Shown piece after piece: positions 53,586-62,727 of a DNA stretch of 64,000 nt. A program made the translations under genes and the position numbers. Positions within the stretch are counted from its first letter, which is position 1; the number at the start of each line of letters is the position of its first letter. Location of the stretch: the NCBI RefSeq assembly GCF_022695595.1, contig NZ_CP074380.1, positions 3,608,001 through 3,672,000 on the forward strand. The letters run 5' to 3'. The DNA is from Streptomyces sp. MST-110588 (GTDB taxonomy: Bacteria; Actinomycetota; Actinomycetes; Streptomycetales; Streptomycetaceae). The notes under the pieces are model-generated. The model did no database searches. It saw nothing but the letters and a program-made list of their open reading frames with translations, and was not told where the DNA came from.

Positions 53586-54203
53586 ATGGCCCACCTGACC
53601 ACCACCGGCACGGGCCGGCCGCGGCTGTCCTCCCAGGCGCTGGACCTGCTGTTCCGGCAGGCCCGTACCCCCGGCGGATTCACCGACGAGCCCGTCGGCC
53701 CCGAGGACCTGCGCGCCCTGTACGAGCTGATCCGCCACGGCCCGACGTCCTTCAACCAGCAGCCGCTGCGCGTCCTGGAGATCCGCAGCACCGGGGCCCG
53801 GCAGCGGCTGCTGCGCCATCTGACCGACCGCAACCGCGACAAGGCCCGCGGCGCGCCGCTGACCCTGCTGCTGGCGGTGGACCTGAACTACCACGAGCAT
53901 CTGCCCGTGGTCTTCCCGCACGCCCCGCACCTGTACGAGTGGCTGGCAAACGCCCCGGAGGTACGCCGGGAGCGGGGCCGCTTCGACGCCCTGCTCCAGA
54001 CCGGCTACCTCATCGTGGCGGCCCGCGCCCTGGGCCTGGCCGCCCTGCCCATGCTCGGCTTCGACGAGGCGGGCCTGAACGCCGAGTTCTTCCCCGCCGG
54101 GGACCGGGAGGCGCTGCTGGTGCTGAACCTGGGGCGGCCGGCGCCCGTACGGCGGGAACGGCTGCCCCGCCTGACGTACGACCAGGTCGTCACCACCCTG
54201 TGA
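53586..54203 (+). CDS. Nitroreductase-family FMN oxidoreductase (RutE/HadB-like)
   Basis: 205-residue flavin reductase of the nitroreductase superfamily: LSSQALDLLFRQARTPGGFTDE, RHGPTSFNQQPLRVLEI, and LGLAALPMLGFDEAGLNAEFF. The RutE-like subfamily reduces malonic semialdehyde or acts as ene/quinone reductase. In this setting it may reduce a quinone or unsaturated intermediate. ATG follows AAGGGGC. Last-but-one gene of the plus-strand tail of the cluster. Confidence 0.86.
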   Translation: MAHLTTTGTGRPRLSSQALDLLFRQARTPGGFTDEPVGPEDLRALYELIRHGPTSFNQQPLRVLEIRSTGARQRLLRHLTDRNRDKARGAPLTLLLAVDLNYHEHLPVVFPHAPHLYEWLANAPEVRRERGRFDALLQTGYLIVAARALGLAALPMLGFDEAGLNAEFFPAGDREALLVLNLGRPAPVRRERLPRLTYDQVVTTL

Positions 54204-54273
54204 GTCGGCGACTCCCCGATCCACCCCCTGTCCTGGCCCCCCTTGATGAGTCACCACCCTCCGAGGAGCACCC

Positions 54274-55284
54274 GTGTTCGCCGTCTACGCCGCCGCCCCC
54301 GACTTCGACGATCCGCTGTCGGGGCTGGTGACCGGGGAGCGGCCCGAGCCGCAGGTACCGCCCGGGTGGGCGGCGGTCTCGGTGCGCGCCGCCAGCCTGA
54401 ACATGCACGACATCTCCACCCTGCGCGGCTGGGGCATGCCACCCGAGCGCTATCCGATGATCCTGGGCTGTGACGGGGCGGGCGTGCTGGCCGACGGCAC
54501 GGAGGTGGTGGTGCACGCCCTGATCGGCTCGCCCGGCTGGACCGGCCCCGAGACCCTCGATCCGGGCCGCACCGTGCTCAGCGAGCAGCACCAGGGCAGC
54601 TTCGCCGACACCGTCGTGGTGCCGGCGCGCAACCTGGTGCCCAAACCGGCCGGGATCTCCTTCAGTGAGGCCGCCTGTCTGCCGACCGCCTGGCTGACCG
54701 CCTACCGCATGCTGTTCAACGGTGCGGGGGTGCGGCCCGGCCAGACCGTACTGGTGCAGGGCCGCGAGCGGATCGGCAGCATCGCGACCGCCGCGATCGC
54801 GCTGGCGGTGACCGCCGGGCTGGAGGTGTGGGTCACCGCCGAGGGCCGTGGCCGCGACCTGGCCGCCGAACTCGGCGCACACCGGGTCCTGGGCCCCGGG
54901 GAGAAGGCGCCCGGCCTGGTCGACGCGGTCCTGGACGGCGGCGTGGATGAGACCGGCTGGGCCCGCTCGCTGGAACTGCTGCGGCCGGGCGGCGCGGTCG
55001 TGTGCGCCGGCTACCGGGCGGGCCGCCCCGCAGAACCGGCCCCGGCGCACGCCCTGCACCGACTGATCTTCGGCGAGCGGCGACTGGTCGGCTCGGCCAT
55101 GGGCACCGCCGGGGAGCTGGCCGATCTGCTGGCCTTCCTCGACCGCACCGGTCTGCGCCCGCGTATCGCCCGCGAACTGCCGCTGCGCGAGGCGGCGGAG
55201 GGCTTCCGGGCGATGCTCACCGGCGAGACCGACGGCAAGATCGTCTTCAGCCATGGTCCGGCGGCCGGTGACGGCTGCGGGTAA
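54274..55284 (+). CDS. Zinc-independent MDR oxidoreductase (quinone-oxidoreductase-like)
   Basis: 336-residue NADPH-dependent medium-chain reductase: N-domain NMHDISTLRGWGMPPERYPMILGCDGAG, cofactor-region FSEAACLPTAWLTAYRMLF and QTVLVQGRERIGSIATAAIA, which is an atypical (GRERIGS instead of AxGGVG) nucleotide loop. C-terminal MLTGETDGKIVFS. No structural zinc cysteines. GTG 54274 follows CGAGGAG. It may reduce an enone or quinone in tailoring. Probable right end of the cluster. Confidence 0.87.
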   Translation: MFAVYAAAPDFDDPLSGLVTGERPEPQVPPGWAAVSVRAASLNMHDISTLRGWGMPPERYPMILGCDGAGVLADGTEVVVHALIGSPGWTGPETLDPGRTVLSEQHQGSFADTVVVPARNLVPKPAGISFSEAACLPTAWLTAYRMLFNGAGVRPGQTVLVQGRERIGSIATAAIALAVTAGLEVWVTAEGRGRDLAAELGAHRVLGPGEKAPGLVDAVLDGGVDETGWARSLELLRPGGAVVCAGYRAGRPAEPAPAHALHRLIFGERRLVGSAMGTAGELADLLAFLDRTGLRPRIARELPLREAAEGFRAMLTGETDGKIVFSHGPAAGDGCG

Positions 55285-55391
55285 CGGGTCGGGATACGGC
55301 CGTTCGGGTTTCGTATCCAGGGTGGTGAGGGACAGAAGGGGTGAGGTTAAAGTCAGGGGCAACGGGTGGAGTCGCGAGGGGAGCGGGGCCG

Positions 55392-55616
55392 GTGGTGCCG
55401 GATGAAGCGGTGATCGGCTGTGTGGGAGAGCTGGTCATCGGCACCCGCGGTACCGGCGGTCCCGGGGAGGTACTGGTCCGGGTCCGAGGGGGTTCGGAGA
55501 CCTTCCTCGCCTGGTCGGAGGAGCCCTTGCCGCACCGGGCGACCGTGCTCGTAGTGGAATCCCGGGGCCCGCGCGAGGTCGAGGTCATCGACTGGACCGG
55601 GCCGTCGGACCGTTGA
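55392..55616 (+). CDS. Small NfeD-like protein
   Basis: 74 residues from GTG 55392 (GAGGGGAG just upstream), beta-rich: VPDEAVIGCVGELVIGTRGTGGPGEVLVRV...THRATVLVVESRGPREVEVIDW-like. It fits the OB-fold NfeD C-terminal domain, which commonly precedes flotillin. A longer reading from GTG 55341 would include a TTA codon, but lacks a good ribosome site. 37 bp before flotillin. Confidence 0.6.
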   Translation: MVPDEAVIGCVGELVIGTRGTGGPGEVLVRVRGGSETFLAWSEEPLPHRATVLVVESRGPREVEVIDWTGPSDR

Positions 55617-55653
55617 CCGGCGAGGCCGGCGACGCAGCTTGAGGAGACTGGAA

Positions 55654-56892
55654 ATGTTCGGTTACCGCGTTCCCGCCCCCGACGAGGCGATGCTGATCTC
55701 CGGTGGCAGACGGGGGCTGGGTGGTGCGCCGTTCCGCGTCGTGACCGGGCACGGCAAGTTCGTCCTGCCGGTCTTCCGCAAGACCCGCTTCCTGACGCTG
55801 GCGATGTGTGAGGCGGAGGTCGTCGAGACCTGCGTGACCCGGCAGGGCATCGCGCTGACGGTGCGTGCCGTCATCGCCTTCAAGGTCGGCAACGACACCG
55901 AGAGCATCATCAACGCCGGTCAGCGCTTCCTCTCCGACCAGGACCAGATGTCGGTACTGACCGGCCGGATATTCGCCGGCCATCTGCGGTCCATCATCGG
56001 CTCCATGACGGTCGAGGAGATCGTCACCGAGCGGCAGAAGCTCGCCACCGAGGTACTGGACACCTCCAAGACCGAGATGGCGAAGATCGGTCTGCATGTG
56101 GACTCGCTCCAGATCCAGTCCATAGACGACGGGGACACCGGCTACATCGAGGCGATGTCCGCGCCCCACAAGGCGGCCATCCAGCGGCAGGCCCAGATCG
56201 CCCAGGCGCAGGCCACCCAGGCCGCGGCCGAGGCCGAGCAGGAGGCGGAGCGCAAGAAGGCCGAGTACGCCCGGCAGACCGCCGTGGTGCAGGCGCAGTA
56301 CACCGCCGAGGTCGACCGCGCCCAGGCCCAGGCCGCGCAGGCGGGTCCGCTGGCGGAGGCGCACGCCCAGCAGGAGGTCCTCGCCGCCCAGACCGAGCTG
56401 GCCGAACGCGCGGCCCGGCTGCGGCAGCAGCAGTTGGTGGCCGAGGTCGTCAAGCCCGCCGAGGCCGACGCCGAGCGCATCCGGGTCCTGGCGACGGCCG
56501 AGGCCGAGCGGATGAAGATCCAGGCCGAGGCCGCCGCCTCGTACGACCGGGTGGCGCTGGACCGGATGCTCATCGACCAGCTCCCGCTGATCGTCAAGGA
56601 GGCCGCGTCCGGCCTGTCGGGCGCCAACGTCAATGTGCTCAACGGTGCGGACGGGCTGGGCGAGATCGCCGCGGGTCTCGTCGGCCAGGGCCTGACGATC
56701 CTGGACTCGGTACGGCGCAACCTCGGTACGCCGGAGGGCGGGAGCGAGAACGGGAGCGCAAACGGGAGCGCGGGCAAGGGCTCCGGGAGCAAGGACTCCG
56801 GGAACGCGGACAACAGCGGCGCGGTGGGCGAGTTCCAGCGGCTGCTGGGCGTGCCGTCGGGCCGTACAGGCAGCCCGGTCGAGATCGAGTAG
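55654..56892 (+). CDS. Flotillin / SPFH-domain protein
   Basis: 412-residue SPFH membrane-scaffold protein. The SPFH domain (about 1-170) starts MFGYRVPAPDEAMLISGG, with KFVLPVFRKTRFLTLAMCEAEV. Then a long coiled coil rich in Ala, Gln and Glu (170-310; QAQIAQAQATQAAAEAEQ), then a hydrophobic-leaning C-terminus and a Gly/Ser/Asn-rich tail (SENGSANGSAGKGSGSKDSG). It organises membrane microdomains. Start ATG 55654 is preceded by GAGGAG. Pairs with the NfeD-like gene. Ordinary chromosomal gene. Confidence 0.93.
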   Translation: MFGYRVPAPDEAMLISGGRRGLGGAPFRVVTGHGKFVLPVFRKTRFLTLAMCEAEVVETCVTRQGIALTVRAVIAFKVGNDTESIINAGQRFLSDQDQMSVLTGRIFAGHLRSIIGSMTVEEIVTERQKLATEVLDTSKTEMAKIGLHVDSLQIQSIDDGDTGYIEAMSAPHKAAIQRQAQIAQAQATQAAAEAEQEAERKKAEYARQTAVVQAQYTAEVDRAQAQAAQAGPLAEAHAQQEVLAAQTELAERAARLRQQQLVAEVVKPAEADAERIRVLATAEAERMKIQAEAAASYDRVALDRMLIDQLPLIVKEAASGLSGANVNVLNGADGLGEIAAGLVGQGLTILDSVRRNLGTPEGGSENGSANGSAGKGSGSKDSGNADNSGAVGEFQRLLGVPSGRTGSPVEIE

Positions 56893-56910
56893 GTGCCGCG
56901 CACGCGCCGT

Positions 56911-58365
56911 TCAGAGGGCCGGTGCCGAGGTGTCACGGTTGCCGCTGCGGTCGCAGTCGCGGTCACCGTCCCGGTACCGGTCGTGGGCGAGCCTGCCCGC
57001 CACGTACGTGGCCCGGACGGCGCGGTCGTCCCCCAGCAGGGCCAGGGCGAAGAGCAGGTCCTCGACGCCCTGCGCACGTGACGCGCGCCGGGACAGGAGC
57101 GGGGTGGCCTTCGGGTCCAGGACGACGAAGTCCGCCTCGTGTCCCGGCTCCAGAGAGCCGATCCTGTCCTGGAGGCCCATCGCCTGCGCGCCGCCACGGG
57201 TCGCGAGGTGGAAGGCCCGCACGCCGTCGAGCGGGTAGCCGGTCAGCCGTGCGACCTTGTGCGCCTCGTTCATGGTGCGCAGCAGGGAGAAGCTGGTGCC
57301 CGCGCCGATGTCGGTGCCCAGCCCCACCTTCAGCGGGTCCGTACGTTCCTTGGCGTCGGCCAGGCGGAACAGGCCGCTGCCGAGGAAGAGGTTCGAGGAC
57401 GGGCAGTGGGCGAGCGCCGTACCCGTACGCGCACAGCGGTCCCGCTCGTCCGGTGTCAGATGCACGCCGTGCGCCAGGACGGCGCCGGGGCCCAGCAGAC
57501 CGTAATGGCCGTAGACGTCGAGGTAGCCCCGCCGGCCGGGGAAGAGGGAGCGGACCCAGGGGATCTCGTCGGCCTGCTCCGAGACATGGGTGTGCAGGAG
57601 CGTCCCGGGGTGCTCGCGCCACAACGCGCCCGCCGCCTCGAGCTGTTCGGGCGTGCTGCTGGGGGCGAACCGCGGGGTGACGGCGTACAGATTGCGCCCC
57701 TTTCCGTGCCAGCGCTCGATGAGCGCCTTGGACTCCTCGTACCCGCGCTGCGCGGTGTCCAGGAGGTCGTCGGGCGCGTTGCGGTCCATCAGCACCTTCC
57801 CCGCCGCGATCCGCAGGTTCCGCGCCGACGCCTCCTCGAACAGCGCGTCGGCCGAGCCCGGGAACACGGCGGCGAAGGTCAGCGCGGTCGTGGTGCCGTT
57901 GCGCAGCAGCTCCTCGCAGAAGGAGGCGGCGACCCGGCGCGCGTACGGGGTGTCGCCAAAACGCCGCTCCTCGGCGAAGGTGTGGTGGCCGAGCCAGTCG
58001 GACATCTCCGACGCGAAGGTGGCGACCATGCCGCTTTGCACGTAGTGGGTGTGGGTGTCCACGAATCCGGCGCTGATGAGGTGGTCCGGGTAGTGCACCG
58101 GCTCGGTCCCGGCGGGCAGCCGGCCACGCAGGGACGTGTGGTCGCCCACCGCGGTGATCCGCCCGTCCTCACAGATCAGCAGGCCGTCGCTCTCGTACGC
58201 GAGGGCTTCTTCCGGGCCGGTGCGGAACGGGTCGTCCCGGAAGCGGAGGAGGGGCCCGCGCACCGCGGAGACGGCGTGCGGCCGGTGTCCGCGGGGGCGT
58301 TCGGAGGGGGGTTCAGGGGAGCGTTCGGAGGGGGGTTCGGGGGAGCGTTCGCGGGGGTGCGTCAT
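56911..58365 (-). CDS. Guanine deaminase (amidohydrolase)
   Basis: 484-residue purine-recycling amidohydrolase, guanine to xanthine. Zinc site is visible in FVDTHTHYVQSG (HxH), HTHVSEQADEIPW, AHGVHLTPDE and the DIGAG Asp. The GLGTDIGAGTSFSLLRTMNEA block is diagnostic. The N-terminus carries repeats of RSPEPPSE encoded by a 24-bp tandem repeat (58297-58344), and the C-terminus has a YRDGDRDCDRSGNRD stretch. ATG 58365 gives the full repeat; a later start is possible. Divergent from the AraC gene. Confidence 0.9.
   Translation of the reverse strand: MTHPRERSPEPPSERSPEPPSERPRGHRPHAVSAVRGPLLRFRDDPFRTGPEEALAYESDGLLICEDGRITAVGDHTSLRGRLPAGTEPVHYPDHLISAGFVDTHTHYVQSGMVATFASEMSDWLGHHTFAEERRFGDTPYARRVAASFCEELLRNGTTTALTFAAVFPGSADALFEEASARNLRIAAGKVLMDRNAPDDLLDTAQRGYEESKALIERWHGKGRNLYAVTPRFAPSSTPEQLEAAGALWREHPGTLLHTHVSEQADEIPWVRSLFPGRRGYLDVYGHYGLLGPGAVLAHGVHLTPDERDRCARTGTALAHCPSSNLFLGSGLFRLADAKERTDPLKVGLGTDIGAGTSFSLLRTMNEAHKVARLTGYPLDGVRAFHLATRGGAQAMGLQDRIGSLEPGHEADFVVLDPKATPLLSRRASRAQGVEDLLFALALLGDDRAVRATYVAGRLAHDRYRDGDRDCDRSGNRDTSAPAL
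58297..58344. repeat. 24-bp tandem repeat at the guanine deaminase N-terminus
   Basis: Two near-perfect 24-bp units (58297-58320, 58321-58344) plus a partial third, encoding SERSPEPP-type peptides on the minus strand. Confidence 0.9.
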
Positions 58366-58477
58366 GGCGGGGTGGCTCTCCTCCCGGGGCTATGTGCTGT
58401 GCGTCCTTCTCCCGGCGCCTTCCTCCCCGGTGAACGACAAAACCGCCCCTGTGTGACGGATGGGTAGGGTGCGCAGG

Positions 58478-59377
58478 ATGACGGAGCACGCACGGCTGTG
58501 GACGGCACCGGGCAGCCCGCAGGTGGAGCTGTTCAAGGCGCGCTTCGAGCACTTCTCCTTCGACCGGCACAGCCACGAGCAGCTCTCCGTCGGCGTGATC
58601 GAGAGCGGTGCCGAGGGGCTGCACCTGGGCGGGGGCCGGGTGGTGATCCCGGCGGGGCACCTGGTGGTCCTCAATCCCGGTGAGGTGCACACCGGTTTCG
58701 CCGCCGACGAGGCAGGCTGGCGCTACCGGATGTTCTATTTCGACACCGCGCTGGTCGACGAGATCGTCCGTGATCAGCTCGGTGCGTCCGGCGCCTGGTT
58801 CACCGAGCACTCCGTACGCGATCCGGCGCTCTTCAGGCTGCTGCGCCACGTCCACCGTACGCAGGAGCAGGCGCAGGGACTGGGGCAGGCGCCCGAGCAG
58901 GTGCAGAGGCAGCCGCCGCAGGGACCGGAGCGGAAACGGTTCACCGATCCGCTCACCGCCGAGTCCGCCCTGCTGACGGGCCTCGGCGCGGTCGTACGGC
59001 GCCATGCCCGTACCCACGGCGTACGCGGCGTACGCGGTGTGCCCGGTATACCGGGAAGCACCGGGACGCGCCGGACCGCACCGGAGCTGGCCCGTCAGAT
59101 GCTCCACGACCGCTGGGACGAGCCGGTGACCCTCGCGGACCTCACCACGGCCACCGGCTGGAACCGCTCCACACTCATCAGCGCGTTCCGCCGCGCCTAT
59201 GGGCTGCCGCCGCACGCCTATCTGATGCGGCTGCGCGCCAACCGGGCCCGTCGGCTGCTGCTGTCCGGTCAGGCGCCCGCCGAGGTCGCCGCCGCCACCG
59301 GCTTCGCCGACCAGGCCCACCTCACCCGCGTCTGCAAGCGCTATTTCGGGGTCACACCCGCCGCCATGCGGCCCTGA
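58478..59377 (+). CDS. AraC-family transcriptional regulator
   Basis: 299 residues. Cupin-like ligand-binding N-domain (FSFDRHSHEQLSVGVIESG, GHLVVLNPGEVHTG) and two C-terminal AraC HTH units (LADLTTATGWNRSTLISAFRRAYGL..., AAATGFADQAHLTRVCKRYFGVTPAAMRP). A low-complexity Gln/Pro linker lies around residues 140-160. ATG 58478 is preferred over an ATG six codons earlier. Possibly regulates the divergent guanine deaminase or the following permease. Confidence 0.92.
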   Translation: MTEHARLWTAPGSPQVELFKARFEHFSFDRHSHEQLSVGVIESGAEGLHLGGGRVVIPAGHLVVLNPGEVHTGFAADEAGWRYRMFYFDTALVDEIVRDQLGASGAWFTEHSVRDPALFRLLRHVHRTQEQAQGLGQAPEQVQRQPPQGPERKRFTDPLTAESALLTGLGAVVRRHARTHGVRGVRGVPGIPGSTGTRRTAPELARQMLHDRWDEPVTLADLTTATGWNRSTLISAFRRAYGLPPHAYLMRLRANRARRLLLSGQAPAEVAAATGFADQAHLTRVCKRYFGVTPAAMRP

Positions 59378-59551
59378 CCGGCCACGACGCGACTTTTGTT
59401 CAAGACCGGCAGCCCGGCCCACGGCCACGCTGCCCATGTCCGTACGCAGAACGCGACACGCAACGCGCGGCACACAACGCACGGCACGCGACAAGCCACG
59501 CGCAGCACGCGACAAGCAACGCGCAACGCATGACATGGGAGGCGGCCCCGA
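59378..59551. repeat. Low-complexity ACGCG-type repeat between AraC and lactate permease genes
   Basis: Degenerate short units (ACGCGACACGCA, GCACGCGACAAGC, ACGCAACGCG) fill 59440-59535. No gene or hairpin seen. GGGAGG precedes the permease start. Confidence 0.7.
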
Positions 59552-60976
59552 ATGGTGTGGGCAGTGGCGGTGTCACCGCTGGTCATGGTGCTGGGTCTGA
59601 TCACGGGCCTGCGGCGCCCCGCGCACTGGGCGGCGGCGGCCGGCACACTGACGGCCGCCCTCCTGGTCTGGTGGCTCCCCGACTTCTCGCTGAGCGGCGC
59701 CGAGGTGGCCGCGGGCGCCGGCGCCGGCGGGCTGCTCGTACTGAACGCCGCCGCGGTGATGCTCCCCGGCGTCTATCTGAGTCAGGTCCTCACCCGCCGC
59801 GAAGTGCACCGCTCGCTCCAGGAGTGGGTACGTCAACTCCCGCTCTCCCGGCCGGTGAAGACCGCCCTGGTGGTCGTAGGAATCGGTCCCACGGTCGAGT
59901 CGCTGACCGGTTTCGGGGTCTCGCTGCTGGTCACCGTGCCGGTGCTGCTCGCTTTGGCGCCGCCGGCCACCGCCCTGCGGCAGTCCCTGCTCGGCATGAA
60001 CATCATGCCGTGGGGCACCCTCGGCCTGGCCACCGTGGTCGGCGGCTCGCTCGCGGGGGCCGGCACCGCCGCGCTCGGCGCGACCACCGCCGTCACCAGC
60101 GCCCTGGTCTTCCCCGTACTGGCGGTGGGCGCGGCGCTGCTGTGCCGGCCCGCGCGGCGGCTGCGGGCGGCCGGTGCCGCCGCGGCGCTGGGCGCGGTGC
60201 TCTCCCTGGCCCTGATCGCCCTGAACCGGCTGGGTGTGGTGGAGGTGGCCGGCGTCGTGGCCGGGCTGTGCACCGCGCTCCTGGGCGTGCTCGCCTTCGC
60301 CGCCCGGCGCGACCGGGCCCTGCTGCCGCCCCGGCCCGTACTCCTCGCGTACGGAACGGTCCTCGGCCTCGTCGCCCTCATCCGCGTCGCCTGCGCCCTC
60401 GGCCTGCCCGACTTCACCTGGCAGGCGGGCGGCGCGAGTTTCCACCCGCTGACCTCCCCCGGCCTCCCGCTGCTGCTCACCGCGCTGATCCTGGACCGCG
60501 GACGGGTGCACGGCACCGACGCGCGGGCGGCCCTGCGGCGGGTGGCCCGTCCGCTGCTCGCCCTGACGGGCTTTGTCGCCCTGGGCCAGGTGATGGCGCG
60601 CGGCGGCATGATCGACGCCCTCGGTACGGCCGTGTCCGGGGCCCACCCGCTGCTGCTCGCACCGGCCGTCGCCGCGCTCGGGATGCTGGGCGGCTTCATC
60701 ACCGGCTCGAACGTCGGCGGCAACGCCCTGCTGATGCAACTCCAGGCCGGATCGGCGCCGGACGCACATCTGGAGCTGTGGTTCGCCGCGCTCCAGAACA
60801 GCGCCGCCGGGCACGCCGTCTTCACCTCCCTGCCCATGATCATGCTGACCCTGGCGGTGGCCGGCCCCGCCGCCAAGGTCTCCGAACACGGGCTGCTGCG
60901 CTTCGGCCTGCGCATGGCCTCACTGGTCTACGCGGCACTCGCCGTGGTGGCCGTGGCGGGCGTACTGATCCTGTGA
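59552..60976 (+). CDS. L-lactate permease (LctP family)
   Basis: 474-residue membrane carrier with about 12 hydrophobic helices. LctP signatures: VGIGPTVESLTGFGVSLLVTVPVLLAL, LLGMNIMPWGTLGLATVVGG and MLGGFITGSNVGGNALLMQLQ. It is shorter than the usual 530-560 residues. Imports lactate/glycolate by proton symport. Preceded by GGGAGGC. Not part of the cluster. Confidence 0.92.
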   Translation: MVWAVAVSPLVMVLGLITGLRRPAHWAAAAGTLTAALLVWWLPDFSLSGAEVAAGAGAGGLLVLNAAAVMLPGVYLSQVLTRREVHRSLQEWVRQLPLSRPVKTALVVVGIGPTVESLTGFGVSLLVTVPVLLALAPPATALRQSLLGMNIMPWGTLGLATVVGGSLAGAGTAALGATTAVTSALVFPVLAVGAALLCRPARRLRAAGAAAALGAVLSLALIALNRLGVVEVAGVVAGLCTALLGVLAFAARRDRALLPPRPVLLAYGTVLGLVALIRVACALGLPDFTWQAGGASFHPLTSPGLPLLLTALILDRGRVHGTDARAALRRVARPLLALTGFVALGQVMARGGMIDALGTAVSGAHPLLLAPAVAALGMLGGFITGSNVGGNALLMQLQAGSAPDAHLELWFAALQNSAAGHAVFTSLPMIMLTLAVAGPAAKVSEHGLLRFGLRMASLVYAALAVVAVAGVLIL

Positions 60977-61028
60977 GCACCGCGGCCGGGCGGGACGGGG
61001 ACGCCTGTCGCCACGGCCGGCGACGGAT

Positions 61029-61119
61029 CGGACGAACCAACCGGACGAACCAACCGGACGAGCCGACCGGAGGACCCAACCGGACGAACCAACCGGTTGA
61101 ACTAATCAGCCGAACTAGA
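61029..61119. repeat. Seven-unit 13-bp tandem repeat between convergent genes
   Basis: Seven contiguous 13-mers (61029-61041 ... 61107-61119): units 1, 2 and 5 are exactly cggacgaaccaac; the others carry one to several changes, and the last overlaps the stop of the minus-strand gene at 61115. Not a CRISPR (no spacers). Confidence 0.95.
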
Positions 61120-61657
61120 CGACGGCCTTTGCTGTGGTGAAGTGGGCGGCGGACCCACGTGTCCACAGCAGTGCCACCGCAGCCAGGCCGGCAAGGCTCG
61201 GCAGCATACCGGCCAGGCTCATCGGGAGGGGGTGCGGCTGAGTGAAGTTGTAGCCGCAGATCAGGGTTGCGACGGCGAAGACGCCCGTGGCCACGGTGCG
61301 GGCCCATCGCTTCCCCGCCTTGACCGCCCGCGACACCCCCAGCCACAAGACGAGGCCGGTCGCGGCCAGCGTGAAGAGGTACGTGAGGATGCCGGCCTGA
61401 GCCATCTCGGCCCTGCCGGGGGCGGAGGCGTACAGCACCCGGAGCCGGCTGCCGAGATCCGCGCGGGTGGCGATGGTGACGACCACGGTGACGAGGGTCA
61501 ACGCCGCCCCCGCGTACATCGCCCGGACCGCGTGACGGACCGGGGCCGGCGGCGCCGCTCGCCACCCCCTCCGACGGCCTCCCAGGCCCTCATCGGTTCC
61601 CTGAATTCCCCGGTCCCCCTGAGCCGCCGGGTGACCGTACTGCCGCTGTGCTGACAC
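61115..61657 (-). CDS. Small polytopic membrane protein
   Basis: 180 residues from GTG 61657 (AGGGAGAC upstream). About 50 N-terminal polar residues (QYGHPAAQGDRG...), then four hydrophobic helices (AVRAMYAGAALTLVTVVVTI, ILTYLFTLAATGLVLWLGV, ATGVFAVATLICGYNF, LAGLAAVALLWT). Common Streptomyces membrane protein of unknown function. Convergent with the permease; divergent from TetR. Confidence 0.7.
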   Translation of the reverse strand: MSAQRQYGHPAAQGDRGIQGTDEGLGGRRRGWRAAPPAPVRHAVRAMYAGAALTLVTVVVTIATRADLGSRLRVLYASAPGRAEMAQAGILTYLFTLAATGLVLWLGVSRAVKAGKRWARTVATGVFAVATLICGYNFTQPHPLPMSLAGMLPSLAGLAAVALLWTRGSAAHFTTAKAVV

Positions 61658-61836
61658 GGATGTCTCCCTAGGTGTGCGCTGCGCCGCCTTCGCACCTGTG
61701 ACGGCCACCGGTTCCGTACCGGGCCGTACAGGCGGAGTAATCTGACGCCACGGTAACAGACATGAAACTTGAAACATCATGTCCCATAGTTTTCGTCCAA
61801 GGACGACGCCGCGCCCCAGGAAAGCGAGAGAACAAG

Positions 61837-62727
61837 GTGAAGGACACCCCGCAGGCCCCCACCGGGCTCGCCAGACGCCGCCGTCGGCTGTCCGACGAGG
61901 AGACCGGGCAGCGGATGCTGGCAGCCGCCCTGGCCATGGTCAACGCGACCGGACTGACGGTGAGCCTGGATCACATCAGCTTCGAGGACGTCATCCGGGA
62001 CGCCGGAGTCTCCCGTAGCGCGGTCTACCGCCGCTGGCCGTACAAGGACCTGTTCTTCAGCGATCTGCTGCGCGAGCTGGCCGGGGCCGCCGCCCCCGCC
62101 GCCATCGCGGACGAGGCCGCGACCGAGCAGCTCAGGCGCTTCGCGCTGGAGCACCTGGACGGGTTCGAAACACCCGAGGCACGGCACGACCTCTTCGTCG
62201 AACTGCTGCGCCGGGGCGCACAGCAGGACTTCGAGACGATCTACCGCTCCAAGGAATGGCGTACCTACCTGGCGCTGCACGCCACCTTCCTCGGACTGCC
62301 GGACGGCGAGCTGCGTACCGACGTACAGCACGGCCTCGCCGCGTCCGAGCGCGCCTTCATCCACCGGATCGCCAGGTCGTACGAGGAGCTGGCGGCCCTT
62401 CTGGGCTACCGGCTGCGCCCCGGGGCGGGCGCCACATTCGAGACCCTTGCCGGGCTGGTCAGCGCCACCATGCGCGGACTGGTGCTCACGGCGCTGTCCA
62501 CACCCGACGTCGCGACCCGGACCACACCGGCCGGCCCCTTCGGCGCCCGGCACACGGACCGGTGGTCACAGCCCGCGCTGGGCATCGCCGGCCTCGCCTG
62601 CGCGTTCCTGGAGCCCGATCTCACGATCGAGTGGAACCAGGAGCGGTTCGCGAAGGTCCGCGCCGCGCTGGAGGGCGGAAGCCGGCCGGCGACCGGGGCG
62701 GGACGCAGGCGCGCAGCCGACGGCTGA
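61837..62727 (+). CDS. TetR-family regulator
   Basis: 296 residues from GTG 61837. N-terminal TetR HTH: GQRMLAAALAMVNATG..., then ISFEDVIRDAGVSRSAVYRRWPYKDLFFSDLL. Long C-terminal ligand domain. Its 3' end overlaps the convergent membrane gene by 107 bp. Confidence 0.9.
   Translation: MKDTPQAPTGLARRRRRLSDEETGQRMLAAALAMVNATGLTVSLDHISFEDVIRDAGVSRSAVYRRWPYKDLFFSDLLRELAGAAAPAAIADEAATEQLRRFALEHLDGFETPEARHDLFVELLRRGAQQDFETIYRSKEWRTYLALHATFLGLPDGELRTDVQHGLAASERAFIHRIARSYEELAALLGYRLRPGAGATFETLAGLVSATMRGLVLTALSTPDVATRTTPAGPFGARHTDRWSQPALGIAGLACAFLEPDLTIEWNQERFAKVRAALEGGSRPATGAGRRRAADG

Noticed and set aside
61029..61119. CRISPR-like array
   Set aside because: Units are contiguous 13-mers with no spacers and no cas genes nearby.
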